Of a DNA stretch of 64,000 nucleotides, positions 11,551-24,800 are shown in pieces. Position 1 is the first letter of the stretch, and each line of letters opens with the position of its first letter. The translations under genes were made by a program, and so were the position numbers. Source of the DNA: Kappaphycus alvarezii. Lineage: Eukaryota > Rhodophyta > Florideophyceae > Gigartinales > Solieriaceae. The DNA lies in assembly GCA_002205965.3 (NCBI GenBank), contig NADL03000004.1, positions 806,001 to 870,000 of the forward strand, written 5' to 3'. Below the pieces are notes generated by a model. That model was not told the origin of the DNA and ran no database searches. It worked only from the letters and a program-made list of their open reading frames with translations.

Positions 11551-14500
11551 GAGAGCAAGCTCTTCTTGCGGTCGTTGAGAATAGGACTAGAATCGAATCA
11601 GTTGAAACATCTGGCAATTTCTAGAAGTTTTGTACGGAAATAACTTTGAACTTTGACTCCATAATCTCGAATATATCGGGTTCTTACATATACAGACCCT
11701 GCAAAGCATCATGCATATTCTGCTCATCAGATGGATCATTAACGTTGTTCTTGCAAAGGTTTTTCTGGCTTCTTTTTCAAGATGTCATGATGGTTCTTTT
11801 TCACTGTAGATAATCTAAAATGGTGATTTCATACAATACAACTAGACTAAGAGGCTGGCGCCATCAGGGGTATCCAACTATAGCGTTCTGAAGGAATTGG
11901 ATCTTTTTGGGTCGTTCTGTGGTGGTATGCTGGTACTTGCATTGAAAATAAGCGGTCAGCTTGAATTATTTAGCTAGAGTCATTGAAGCCTCCAGACCGC
12001 CCCTGAAGAATATGTCTCCTGCACATATGTCTGTGAATCTGCAACATAGAATTACCTAGCGCCTTTGGACAACATTTGAAGGTACTAAAGTTTCTGTTGA
12101 GGACTTATGCCATAATTTATTGCAACCTGTGAGTGATTGTCCACAAAAGCCATCCAAGATTCCCCTAGGTCCAAAGAGGTCTTCTTTTTGGAGTCAATTT
12201 GTCGAATTTAGAGGCCACTAGCCAGTATTGAGTGCTAAATATATTATACTGCCGCCGTCCCTCGCGTTTAACGTTTAAAATACGATCTTTTCTTGATTCT
12301 GTATATCTGATTGGACTTTAAAGCCTGCAGCAGCGATGAATTATGCAATCCGGAAAGCGACTGTATGTTATTTAGCATCATCTTATGTTTCTTGGGTGAT
12401 TTTTAGAATCACCTTTCGCATGGAGCGCTATTAGAGATTCACAACTCTGGAGTTAAGGAAGTTTCTTAGTTATATACATATGAACGGAAGATCTCAGACA
12501 TACTTACCAAACATGCTGACTGGAAGAAATATTGCGGCAATTATGTCCTTAAGATGTGAGCCTTACAAATCAGAATCTAATGCAGGACTAAAATGACGAA
12601 TACATTCTTAGCGCTCGCCAAAGTGGTAAACTACTGGATTGAGATGGCCCACATGAAATGCGGGGACTTGAAACCTATCTCAGCTTCACCATGTTGAGTA
12701 TATGACATTTTAGCTATATGTTAAGAGGGCCCGAAGATAAAAGTTTTAGACCCTGCTTCATATGCATCAAGTGTGGAGGCGAATGATATATTTCCTAGTA
12801 GAATACCTCACAAATAGCGTTACAACCCAATCATCTTCCTGAAGTAAAGTTAGAAGGGTACTACGGCCATGGACCACCACCACCCTACTGGTTGAGTTTT
12901 CAGGATATTTTGACCCTCGGCGACCAATTACGTACTAGTGGACGGTTCTAGTATTTACATTCTGCACGGAGTTGCCACTTTGAAGGAGAGGGAGCCCTTT
13001 CAACAGTATGTCCTCGCACAGGCATTGTGCATGTTGCTATCACTCTGTTCAGAATATCCCTGGGATCTATCCACGATAGACTTCAACAGGTCTTTGCCCT
13101 ATAAGAATTTGCCGCAGCTCTCCAAAAGGAAAGGCAACAGCACGCAACACAAATCCCATCCGATTAAATCCCAGTATTTTGTCAACTCTAGTTACAAATT
13201 TACAAGAATTCAACATTTTCGGCGCTGACAAGCTTCGCGGCACTGCCAGGTTGATGTCACTAAAAGCAAGCCATCTTCCCATGCAATAGGAAGATTGGCT
13301 TTAAAACGGTTACTTGGGAAGGTCTTTAACAAAGAGTCCCGAAAGAGTAATCCCACAGGAGGCGGTTTAGCAGTTAGGAATAATTCCCTTTGTATTTTAC
13401 TTCTTTTCCGAGCGATTGATGTGACTACAGACGACAGCTCACACGATATAATATGATGTCGTAAACATTACGATACTGGGATAAATTTTAGTTTTCTTTG
13501 ATGGAAACATAATATAAAGGGGTATTAGCTCCTTTTATGGAATATATGTTCTCTAAAATCACAGCGTCGGGATCAAATTTTAAATAAAAGTTTTCTAGAT
13601 ACTAAAAAAATTAAAATCTTTTTATTTACATTCGAAAAGTTGAAGCGTGATTGGATATTGCCCTCACTGAATGCAGATATTTCTAACATAAAATTATGAT
13701 ATTCTCGAGATTTATTAGAACTACATATACTCGTTGCAGTTGTAATTGCGGTAGTTTAATCTTGCCCTAATTTACACTGCGCTTTTCTTTGCACATGCAT
13801 AATCGTATTATGATTTATTTTCAACTTTTCCGTATATTGAGAATATTTTTTGATAGCTTCTTTAGAATCGTTGCAAAATCTTAGACAATACTGCAGAATT
13901 GCTATAGTGCGATTCAAACTGAGAGACAGAAGCTCATGGGAGGCGAAAGATTCCGACTTCTCAAGCAGACGAAGTATCTAGGAATCTACCAGATTCTTTT
14001 ATTTAGAGCGAAGCATAAAACAACCTCTTTTTTAAGTGTTCTCTTGTAGCTACCAACACCTCTGAGCTGCTAGTAAAACATTTCACGCACCATATCAAGA
14101 AACGTGAATTGTCTCAATTCAAGGGAAAATTCCCTACGCTGCCAGTTTCAAAAATTTCAATTTTCCCTTGTGTTTCCCGCTGGATGGCTCTGGCACATAC
14201 CGGGAGGTTGTTTGGACTATTCTATGAGAATAGAGTACATAGATTTCTTTGTACTCAAAATATTTATACGTTTCCCTACGTAGCATCTGACGTATCATGG
14301 AACAGAAAAAGAATGTTGCAAACCTCGTGTTCTTACTGTTACAAATTCTATGTTAAAACTATAATTATATACTCGAAGGAATAATTAGGTAGTAGTATAA
14401 TGTATTTGAGAAGGAGATGAGTCATTTTTGCAGACATATTTTTATTCACCTTTCAAATCAGGGCAATCAGAACGCCACTTAGGGCATTTAGACACATTTT

Positions 14501-17500
14501 CTGGTAGCAACTACAAAAAAGTTTAATAATTTAAACCAGGCAAATACTACTAACTTTGCTCCAATGATCCATGTTCGGTGCTTTTTCTATGACCTATTTT
14601 TGGAAACTAGCACTAATTTCTACGTAATGTCCATCAAGTGAGAGACTGAAAGTTCAAAATATGACGAAAATAAATTTAGATCCTCATTCACCTAGTCGAT
14701 GATTTTTTTTGAAAAAATTCCGGTTTACGGCCTTTATAATGACAGCAGATATTTTCAAAAGCAGCTGAACAAATAATTTGCTTTATTTCGGATGAATATT
14801 TCCTTGTACATGCAGATACGATATGCTACAGGTTACAAAAGAAAAGGCAAAATTAATATCGCTTTAGTCGCATGTTCCGTAATATAGCATGGAAAGGATG
14901 GAAATGTACCTCTATCATTAACTCTATAGATTTTTTTGCTTTATTGATGGGCTGCATAATATTGAGGTGGAAATTTGCAGAAGGTTGTTAAGTCGCGTCG
15001 TCTAAGCCATTCCAAATTCACTTAATAGAGCTGCATTAGTTTATATCGCTCACTTTACTTTAAAATTCAGACATGACAGAAGTAAACCTGCATATGACAC
15101 TATTAGCATCTGTCAAAGCAATCGACAAAATTACCCCCACTTTGTAATTTTGGGAACAATGAATGCTAAAAATGAAATGTAGCTAACAAAAGACGGGACT
15201 GATTTCGAAATCAGGTCTATTTCACCTTGAAAAAGTGTGAAATTGAGGGAGAATTTTTCCTCAGTTTGAAATTTGTTTCAAATTTCTTAACTACTCTATT
15301 CCGCATTTTAATTTCTTTCCAAACTTGCCTACCACTTCGAGAAGAGAGCAATTTAACCGGGTCATACAGGCTTTCCAGTTAGCCCGAAAGTGGAAGTAAT
15401 AAATAACAAATGCCATAAAATACAGTCAATTGAATCATGTGGACGAGAAATGCAGGCGGCGAGATAATTTGGAGATAATTGTCTATCTATGCTACTCATA
15501 TTCGACATCGCTGAGGTAAGAACTGTAGCAAAATTGCTAGTAGCTCACTTTATGACACTCAAATTAGAGTTCCAACTTAGCAATAGTCGTGTCGCAATCG
15601 GAAGCACTTTATGGTTGATACATTGTATTGCGCACATTTCAAGATGTGCAGTGCTCGTGCCATGTATGGAAGCGCGACACGGTAAGCACAATATTGAACC
15701 CAATGTAAGGAATAGTCAATAAAGTGTATTTCAAACGGAATATATCACTATACAGTTGGTATAACCATTCCAAATGACGTAATGTAGACATTTGTACAGT
15801 TTTATCGTTACCGATAGCAATATTTACGGCGAGATCGGGTGCAAAAAGGGCAGGGTTCTAATTGAAAATTTGAATGAACGGCTTCCTCTCTTAAAGATGT
15901 ATGAAAAATAACCAAAAGCCTTGTATTAATTGCAAGGACTGCCATTAAGGGGCACATACTGCCACATTTTTTGATCTCCCAGACCATGTATCCGTTAATT
16001 ATTTTAATAATGATCGTATCTATTCATGTCTTTCCGACTCTAAAAAAGAAAAGGTGGAATTATAGAGATCACCAAGGTCGAGCCACTGACCTCAGGTACT
16101 CTAAAGACACAAAAAAAGCGACTAAGTACTGAAATGGGGCAATAAGAAGGGCTGATATCCTTTCAAAATCCGCAACTACCTCAGTACCTCATCGGGTTCA
16201 AACGATCAAGTTATTAACCGGGTAGTTCGTTCTCACTTCCTGACTCCGCTCATGCTACCATACATACGCTGTCGCTCGAGATTTCTGTTTATTCTATAAG
16301 GACCAAGTAGCAAATCTAAACTATTTACACCAGCCATGTTGTTATTTCAAAGTAAAGCGCTCAGATCACGATTTTATACTGCTCCCTGGAGATGTTTAGG
16401 TCGTTCCGTCCTTCATCACGATACCCATTTTCCAGTTTCCCCTCTACAGACAAGTTTAATATCATGATGCCATCTTTTTTTTCCCTATCCTTTCCCTTCC
16501 GATGACATCCAAGCACCCGGAGGTACCTCCTCAAGTTTGTGCTGAAACGAATCATTCTAATTTTCCCTTTATCCTCCCGCAATGAACTTAAATCACCCTA
16601 CCTATACTCTTCTGCCTCGTCTGACTCTTTCAAAAAAGTTCTTCACACATAATGTATTACTGTTCCATATGTCGGCGGTAGTCGTCTATGTGCGTAAGCC
16701 TGTTCTTCAATAAGGATAGTCCACTGATGCAAATACATGGGAAAAAATGCTTTGTATTGACCGCCAGCAATTGAGCTTTAGATGCAATAGCACTGGTTAG
16801 CATCTCATAAAAAATCAATTATTATTGGTCGAGATTATCTAAAAGTTGCAAACCCACACCCTGAGGATATTTATGTGCAACAATTCTTTCATTAATGAAT
16901 CGATTTAACTTGGTGAAAGTGTAATTAAATTGAACTAACGTTGAGAACTACAGAGAAAAGTACTAGATATAATGCTGAAAATCCATCCGAGATTGGATAT
17001 ATCGAAAAAATAATTATAGTGCTTAAAAGACTATTTCAAAGATCAAAAGATTGCAAATTATATCTGAATTCTATTCTGTTTGATGAATTAAAAGGAAAAT
17101 TATGGATAATTGTCGGATTATGCATTACAATGAGTCTTAAGTTTTCTTCAAATCAAAAAAATTAGTTGACGGTGAAGCATTTAAAGGTTTGAAGGGTAAA
17201 TAAATAAATAAAAATGACAATTATGGCTGTGAAAGGCAAACGAACAGTAATTGTTCGAATATCCAGTAGAAATATTTAAATGGTTCGTAATGCAGCATAT
17301 CATCGCAAAACTATGTAATTCAAAAAGCCAAATAGATTTATGACTGCGGAAAATATTGTAGTCATTCCTGGAATAAAGGAGAATCTACTTGCAAAGAAAA
17401 GGCCCAGTCAGCTGATTTAAGAGAGCTAGAAAAATCTCACTTTTACAATTGAGGAGTTCATGACTAACTAAAATTATTGCATAAAATATTTTAACAGGGA

Positions 17501-18178
17501 GTGAGCCAGGGAGAGAAAGGTCGCTCTGCTCATTTATCCGTAATCTGACGGTTACATAACAGAGAAAATTTGAAAATTTTCACTCATATTAAGCGATTCA
17601 AATTAGAACCGCATTGCTTATGGGAATTTTTCTCTAAATATTGGAGAAATATGCTATTCAGCTCTCCATACATGTAGAGGGGTTTCGGGTGGACCGTAAG
17701 AGTTCAAAGCTTTTAAAAAATATTCAGGAATTTTCTTCGAGTTTTTTTATGGGGATGATCTCCTTATTCAATCTCAGTGAATTTGTTATAAATTAATCTA
17801 GTGATCCAAATAAACGGCATTTTTTGCGTATTGAGCCAAATTATTTGAGAATTAATTGATATAATGATGTAATTGATATAATACATGCAAAAAATAAAGA
17901 ATGGGAAAAAATTATAGCACGAAATATATTATTCGGCATTGCTAATCGTACCTCGCCGTTTCTTGATTTGAGTCATCAAAGTTCAATTCTTGTATACGTA
18001 TATCCAGTCGCTATAATATCTACTTGGTGTTTCTGAAAAAAACCATTTTATGCAAATGTTTCGTTGTTCTGAAGTCCTTGTCATTGTTATAATACCTGGG
18101 TAGTTTGGAAATTTTGACCAACTAACTGGCCCAAGAAATTAATTGAACAAACCTGAACAATAAAGGGGGGAATGAAAT
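11551..18178. other. AT-rich region, no gene recognised
   Basis: The sequence is AT-rich with stops in all frames. The longest open frames (12,938-13,228 plus, 14,109-14,384 plus, 16,361-16,582 minus) have no motif I can assign. Part of 11.6-13.3 kb could be the far-decayed gag end of the minus-strand copia element, judged only from its position and the size of such elements. Confidence 0.35.
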
Positions 18179-18896
18179 GGCTTGAAAGATTTGATGAAGA
18201 TGAATTCGCTCTGGCTAGATATTATAAAGGAGGATTTCAGAAATGCAATTACATTTGTAAGAGATGAAAATGTTCTCAAAGCACATGGATTTGACAGTGC
18301 ATTTTTGGTATTTGAACAGTCAAAATACGGATTTTGAATTACATTAATGTGTAGAAAGTAGTAAGTACATGAAAGAAGTTGGAAGGAGGAATTCAATCTG
18401 GAACGGGTGAAGATATGGACAAAAAACTGCTCAAAAAAATGGTATCTATGTTGCGAGCAGTTAAATTGATTTTTTTAGTGACTATGTATGAAAAATTGGG
18501 AAAGATCGATCGCGCACGCAAGCATAGTTACAATGAAGTATTTGAAGGCCATGAAAACGATCAAACAAATCAAGCCATTTTGGGTACCTCAGGCAAAAGC
18601 GAGAGATGTTAGAAGAACTTCTTACTGCAGTCACAGTTGGCTCTAAATTAGTATGGACAAATATTATGGACTTGGAACAAGTCACTGGTATCATTAAATA
18701 GTTTTTTACCTCCCGCCGAATACTAGGTTCTGAATAAATGACACCATCAGAGAACTTCAGAAACGGTCAATATAAACTCGCAGCCTTACTCAGATTTGAT
18801 TCAGATCACCAAAAAATATTGATCAAAACGGAGACTGAACTAGATGTATGTTATTTTGATGTGACAATGCTACAACACTTCTGCGGCATTTGAGTT
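18179..18896 (+). pseudogene. unidentified coding remnant
   Basis: Three short protein-like runs follow each other on the plus strand. The first spans 18,179-18,340 and contains L-W-L-D-I-I-K-E-D-F and D-E-N-V-L-K-A-H-G-F-D. The second spans 18,600-18,701 (M-L-E-E-L-L-T-A-V-T). The third spans 18,747-18,893 (S-D-H-Q-K-I-L-I-K-T-E-T-E-L). The last two share a frame with one TAG between them. Codon composition looks coding compared with the surrounding desert. I do not recognise the family; introns or decay could both explain the gaps. A separate 77-codon frame at 18,379 overlaps in another phase and may be a shadow. Confidence 0.25.
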
Positions 18897-21800
18897 TAAA
18901 ATTTCGAAGAACAATTACCCAATACACACAAATGTCACAAATAAGTAAAATAACTTGGATTTTATTCTCCTAGTAGAATTGGGAGAACTATTAAAAACTA
19001 ATGCCACATCCATTCGCAAACAAATTTCAAAAGTCTTAGGAACATCTAAACTAATAAAATTTTAAATTATGTATTAACAACTTACCTTCAGACTGCTACT
19101 GCCCAATTTTCAAAGACTTAGGATGAAGCGACGTGAGAAGCAAAATAACTTGAAAGGATGCAAATATAACTAGCTGAATTAATAATGAAAGCATTTGCAT
19201 AGCATAATTTATACTGCAGATAGATGTAGAAATATTTTAGGGGCTCCACTAGCAGATTCTTGGAGTTGAGGTTTAAAGCTAAGAAAAAAATTTAGATGCT
19301 TCTCAAAATGAGTTCGTCTAAGATAAATGTTCTAACCTTTAGTTTTCTTCAGAAAAGACCCCTTTCGTGGGGAACGAAATGGTTGTATAAGACCCAATTG
19401 AGAAAGCAGGCGCTTTCAATCCAGAGAGGGAAAATAACAACTGAATTTATCTCTTGTCATTTTAATTTTCGTCGAAAATATCCAATTTCGAAAATATTTG
19501 TAATTTTTCTGCAAGTGAGTGGAAATTGTACATAAAAGGAAGGAAATAGATTAGACGTTGATTTTTTAGGTCACTCTTAAGGTCGTACCTCTTCTAGACT
19601 TTAACTAAACGCCCTCTTAGACTTGAAAAGCCTGAATCTGGACTTCAATGAATGTTTAATATATATTTCAAAAGGGTACAAAAATCAGGGGTTTCAATAT
19701 TTTAAGGACGGGATCATCTAGAGTTGCTTAGACTGGAGAAGTAGTGGCTAGATTTGAAAACCCCGAATTTTTGAAAACTACAACGAAATTATTGAATCAA
19801 TTCCCCTGAAATGACGTATCTAGCTTCCTTTTGTCTTTAAAAGCTTGTGAAATGAGTCAAAAGGTAGAATATGAGGATAAAAATAATATCAGGCAGTCAA
19901 AATGTATAAAACAACTTAGGGGACTTTCTGAGACGGTTCAAGTTAAATATAATGGAAATCTCATTCACTTCAATATGAAATTGAAAGATACCTTAAATTA
20001 GTGCTGCGAGAATGAGAATTGATGGCAACCTCAGCTTCTGGCGGATTATACTGACTCAACCTCTGTAGAAAATGAAAACGAATTGTCAAGGAATATTTTG
20101 CCTTCCAGTCCGTAATCTAAAAGAAACAAATAAGTTATATTAAAAATAGCAATATAAAATTATTCGAAACAGTTTTCATAGTGAGATCATTAAGGTTAAA
20201 AGCTAACATAGACGGGAAACATTATGAGAGATATTTTTAATGGATGATTTGTTGTCAAATGAAATACATTGCTTAGCACGCAGGTGGGCCGTGCATATCA
20301 AGCTATTAATTATCTAATGTGATAAAAATGTTTCAATATTGGCGACTGGAAGGCAAACATTGTTTTAAAGACATGCATTGAAAGCAGAATTGGTGGCTCA
20401 TGGATGGCCATCATTTCAAGATAGAGCCATACGCATTCCTGAGCCCAAATAAGCAGTAATTTGGATGGTTTTCGGTCTCCCTCGCAAAGGAATTTCATGA
20501 AAGTAGATTTATTTAAGTATCATTATCTTTCAAAGCATTCTATTGCAAATTGACAAATACTTTATCAATCATTTGCAGCTATCGAACGAAAAACAGATTT
20601 CAGCGAAGAAATTCATACTTCTATTTTCTTCCCATGAATGTTTTGAGGATTTTTGAGGGAAAATGGGAAAAGGGAAAGAGAAAAGGGGAAGAGAGTAAGT
20701 TGACTACAATACGGTCCCAATAGCTGGCAGGGGTAGGAAACCCAAGGTGGGAGGCTGCCGAAGGAGAACTATCACCGTTGTCATGTGGGATCAGCATTTG
20801 TGTGAAAACTGTCGCCACTCACAGGCAATAATGACTGAGGTAGTTTCGCGACAGTCGAACCGCATACATTGCAATATGTTTTTTGAATAATAGTTTCGCC
20901 CTTTTTTTCCGGAGTGAAACTATTTTCCAAAACATGTCTTGCAATAAAGAACTGTGCTCAGTGCAAATTTTTATGATATAGTAACGTTAGAAAAACGAAA
21001 ACGCCACTACACTATGAAGTCCGGCAATATTTTTCATGGTACCTTTCTAATTCGGCAGACCATTTAACTTCATTTATGCAACAATTGTGCTTTCGAGAAG
21101 AGAATGTACCCCCTGAGGAAAAGTTGCTAAATTTATACGATTCTCGCTACACCGAAATTGTAAAATTAATAAAGCAAATCCTGCACTGTTTCAAGAGTAG
21201 TCCGCATTTCTTTCCATAAAATATAGCTTTACCAGACATATTAGTTCAACAAAATATCTCAATTAGAGAAACAAATTATAAAACTATTTAAAGTTTATCC
21301 AAGAGTCTTTTTTCCCGTATCGAATCATTTCATTCACGGCCACATAATTTTAACACTGAAAATTTTTAGGGAGACCATTTCAACTATTATAAAGATTTCA
21401 AAATTGCACCGGAAAAATATTGGCTTCGCAAGTGAAAACCTCTTAATTCAGACGGGAGACTTAGAACTCAAATCAGTGGGTCTGATTATTATGAATTTCA
21501 CTCCTAAAGTAAAATAGAATCATTTAAGACTAGTAATATTCCTTTTAGTGAAATTGACGATAAGGATGTATTTGGAAAGTAATATACACGGGACATTTTG
21601 TTCAAACAGATTTCACTAAAGTCCTGCGGGTCGCAATTTAACAGTTTCAGAAAAAAACTCCCGTGTAAGATTATTTAAGAAGCATACAAGGGTTTCTTCC
21701 TGAAAAAAGAGCGAAAAGCATTTAGATCGAAACCTTCTAGCTATTGCCGCGCAATAGATATTTGGTCTGATCGAAATGGCTTCTTTATCTTTCCAAAACC

Positions 21801-24800
21801 GTAAAATTGAACATTTTAAGAATTTTTTTCCGAACTCAACTGTAATAAAAATCTTGACCTTTTATCTCAAAATGTTGAAGAATTCAATATAAAAATATCT
21901 TTAAAAGCTATTTTGCCGACAAGAACCCAATGAAAGAAGTTGTGAAAATTTAAATCCTGGACAAAGTTTTCCCCCGCAAATCTTTGAGATCCATTAAAAA
22001 CTGATGCACACTAATTTCATTACAGAGAACTAAGCCAAAGAAAGCATTTGAAATGAATTTAATAGTAAATAATGAAGAGACCGAACGAACTTTCGCGAAT
22101 ACTCAGAAATTACTTCTTCAATTGCTACATTCTTTTGAGTCGTACTCCAAATGTTAATGTATCTTTTCGTAATGAATGAACCTGATACGTCGACGAGACT
22201 TGTCTCAATTTCAATTGAATGAGGTTTTTTCAAGAAATTACGAGGCCCACTAATCTTTTAATATTCAATCTATCTTACTTCTCCATAAAAAGGCTTATTT
22301 ATGCTACTCCCTCACCCATTCCACCAAATTGTAACGAAATATGTTATAAAATATAGAAGAAATTTCCTGCGTAGTTTAATGTAATTTGTTCCTATTAATA
22401 GCAGAGCACCCGAATTAGGCAAAGAAAAGAAAAATATATGGAAATTGCTTTAAACACTATACAAAGCAATCGTTGCGAAAAGGAAAACAGATAAAACTAA
22501 AATTTGAATAAAAAGAAAACGGAAATGGCGTGCCAAAAATCTTCTTATATGAATACAGGTATTCCTGAAATAAATATCACAACCGTGTTTTTCTTGCGTT
22601 ACATCCTCGGATTTTTCACATTTTTCAAATTATAAACGCCATTAGTCATCTTGGAAAAGATGCTAGAAGCAAATAAAATTTTGAAAAAGACTAAAAGTAT
22701 TTTCTTCCTGGGAAAATTAGAAAAGAAATGGATAGTAGTGAGTGGAAAGTATTGATTGAAAGCTCCGAAAGGTCTTATTGGATGAAATTTCGCAAAGATT
22801 TGAATCTTAACTTGAAAAAGGACTTTTACAATTTGTTTGAAGGATGAAATACCTAGTGCATCTGTTTCTTACAGTTTTAAGCACATTTGTTCACAACTTA
22901 TGCAATGATATATGGTAAAACTTTACTGATGCGAGGATATGCACTTGCACCTAGAGTTTTGCTCCAAAGATTTAAAAGAGAACAGAATCTTAACGAAGTC
23001 TCACATCAGTAGATGGATTGATTTTATATTTTTTTATACTCTTTGTGCAAACCAGATGTTTTAGGAACAGAAAAGCTCATACAACTAAAATTAAACCAGG
23101 TGAATCGCAAGATGTGGTACCGAAAAAGCGTTTTCGGGAAGAAAGAGAACGTTTCTCAATATTATGTTCTCGGGATTAAGCAGAAAAATTTAAAAGATGC
23201 AAAGCAGCATAATGAGCTTAAATTGGAAAATAATGCAATATTAGGGCTCAGTAATTTAAGCTCATGGGAAAGAATTCGGAAAAAGTTTCTAAAGTGCTTC
23301 TGAATGACTCCAAGTTTCCATAAATGCGGAAATATACTCATTTTATTAATTTAGTATATTAATTAATCAGCATCTATAGATGATATCAAAGAAGATTTTC
23401 GAAAACTTCTAAGGCAAAAAAAATTGAAAGCTGCCATATTGTTCACATATGCATTTTTCAGGAGAGACTTTGAACCTTGAAAGAATGGATAGAAGTAGGT
23501 ATCCGACAGTGGGATCCTAGGTGCATAAGAAAAGATCAAAATTGAAACTTTGATCTTGACTTGGTCCAAGCGCTCCAAACAATGGTTATATAGAGCTATT
23601 AATAGCTACTTTTAGAAACAAAAGGAATTCTATTGATGGCACACGTATTTTTCATACCGTTAAAAATACATGCCGATACAATATGAAGATGTCATGTAAG
23701 TTTTAGCTGGCATGAGAGGTATCCTAAAATAACATTCAAGGTTTGCATGTTTTCATGAAACATCTCAATGCAAGGAAAAATTTCATTCTTAAAAGTTCAT
23801 GATAGGATATGTGCATTTATAATATTCAGTGTTCATTTTTTGAAGTGTACCAAAAGGTTGAAAATGTGTTTCAGAAACTTGATAAAAAACTTAAATGGCA
23901 ACAGAGTGCTTAGTAACTCCAGTTGAACAGTTAGTTGGTCTTTTAAAATTTGATTTCAGTTTTAAATCCATTTTTCTCAGAAAATAAAGATTTTCAAGTT
24001 TCCGCAAAAGCCGAATGAATCCTGAGGAATATTATGCAGATATTCAATATGGAAAAACTTAACATTAATTTTTGTAAAATTTATGCCCCCATAGTTCCAT
24101 AATATGGTAAAACATTTCCTCAAAGATAGATCAAGGAATGATAAATAGCTAATGTTTGAAAAAAGTTGTGAGATATTGAAGAGTGTATGCTCAAAGAGTA
24201 ACGAAGCTGAGAGGTGAAATATAACTTGTGAAAAGTTTCAAGAACAGTTGAAGACCACGTAAAGATGGAGAACTTTTCATTTGTTGATAAATTCAAGTAA
24301 CCTTAGAACCTTAGTCTTCTGTCTTTCTTGCAAATTCTTGCTCCCCAACTATGCTATATTACTTTTTATCATTTTCATATTTCCATTTAGTGATAGTTCA
24401 TATAAAATAGGGCCAGGGCGTATATAAAATCTGAGCAGCTGAAATTGCGCTTATGTGCATTCTCATCAAATGCAGGATTGACATAAAATAAGCATTTTTG
24501 AACGGGGTTAGCTGAATTTTCTTAAAATAAAAATTCCCGAAAAAATGTAAAAGGAGTAAAAAAATTTAAGATTTAATGAAGACCATTTTGGAACACTGAT
24601 AAAATATAATGATAAAGGTCTATCATATATTGATCAGATATAGTCTTAAATACTAACAAGTTGAAGCAATGAAGAACTGTTTAGATTTTATTTGAAAAAC
24701 ACGTAGAAAAAGAGAATATTACTTATCATAAAATCTGAAAAATATTTCCAAGTTATTTAGAATCTAATTATTTAAGCTAATAGCTCAAGGGTATGGGTTT

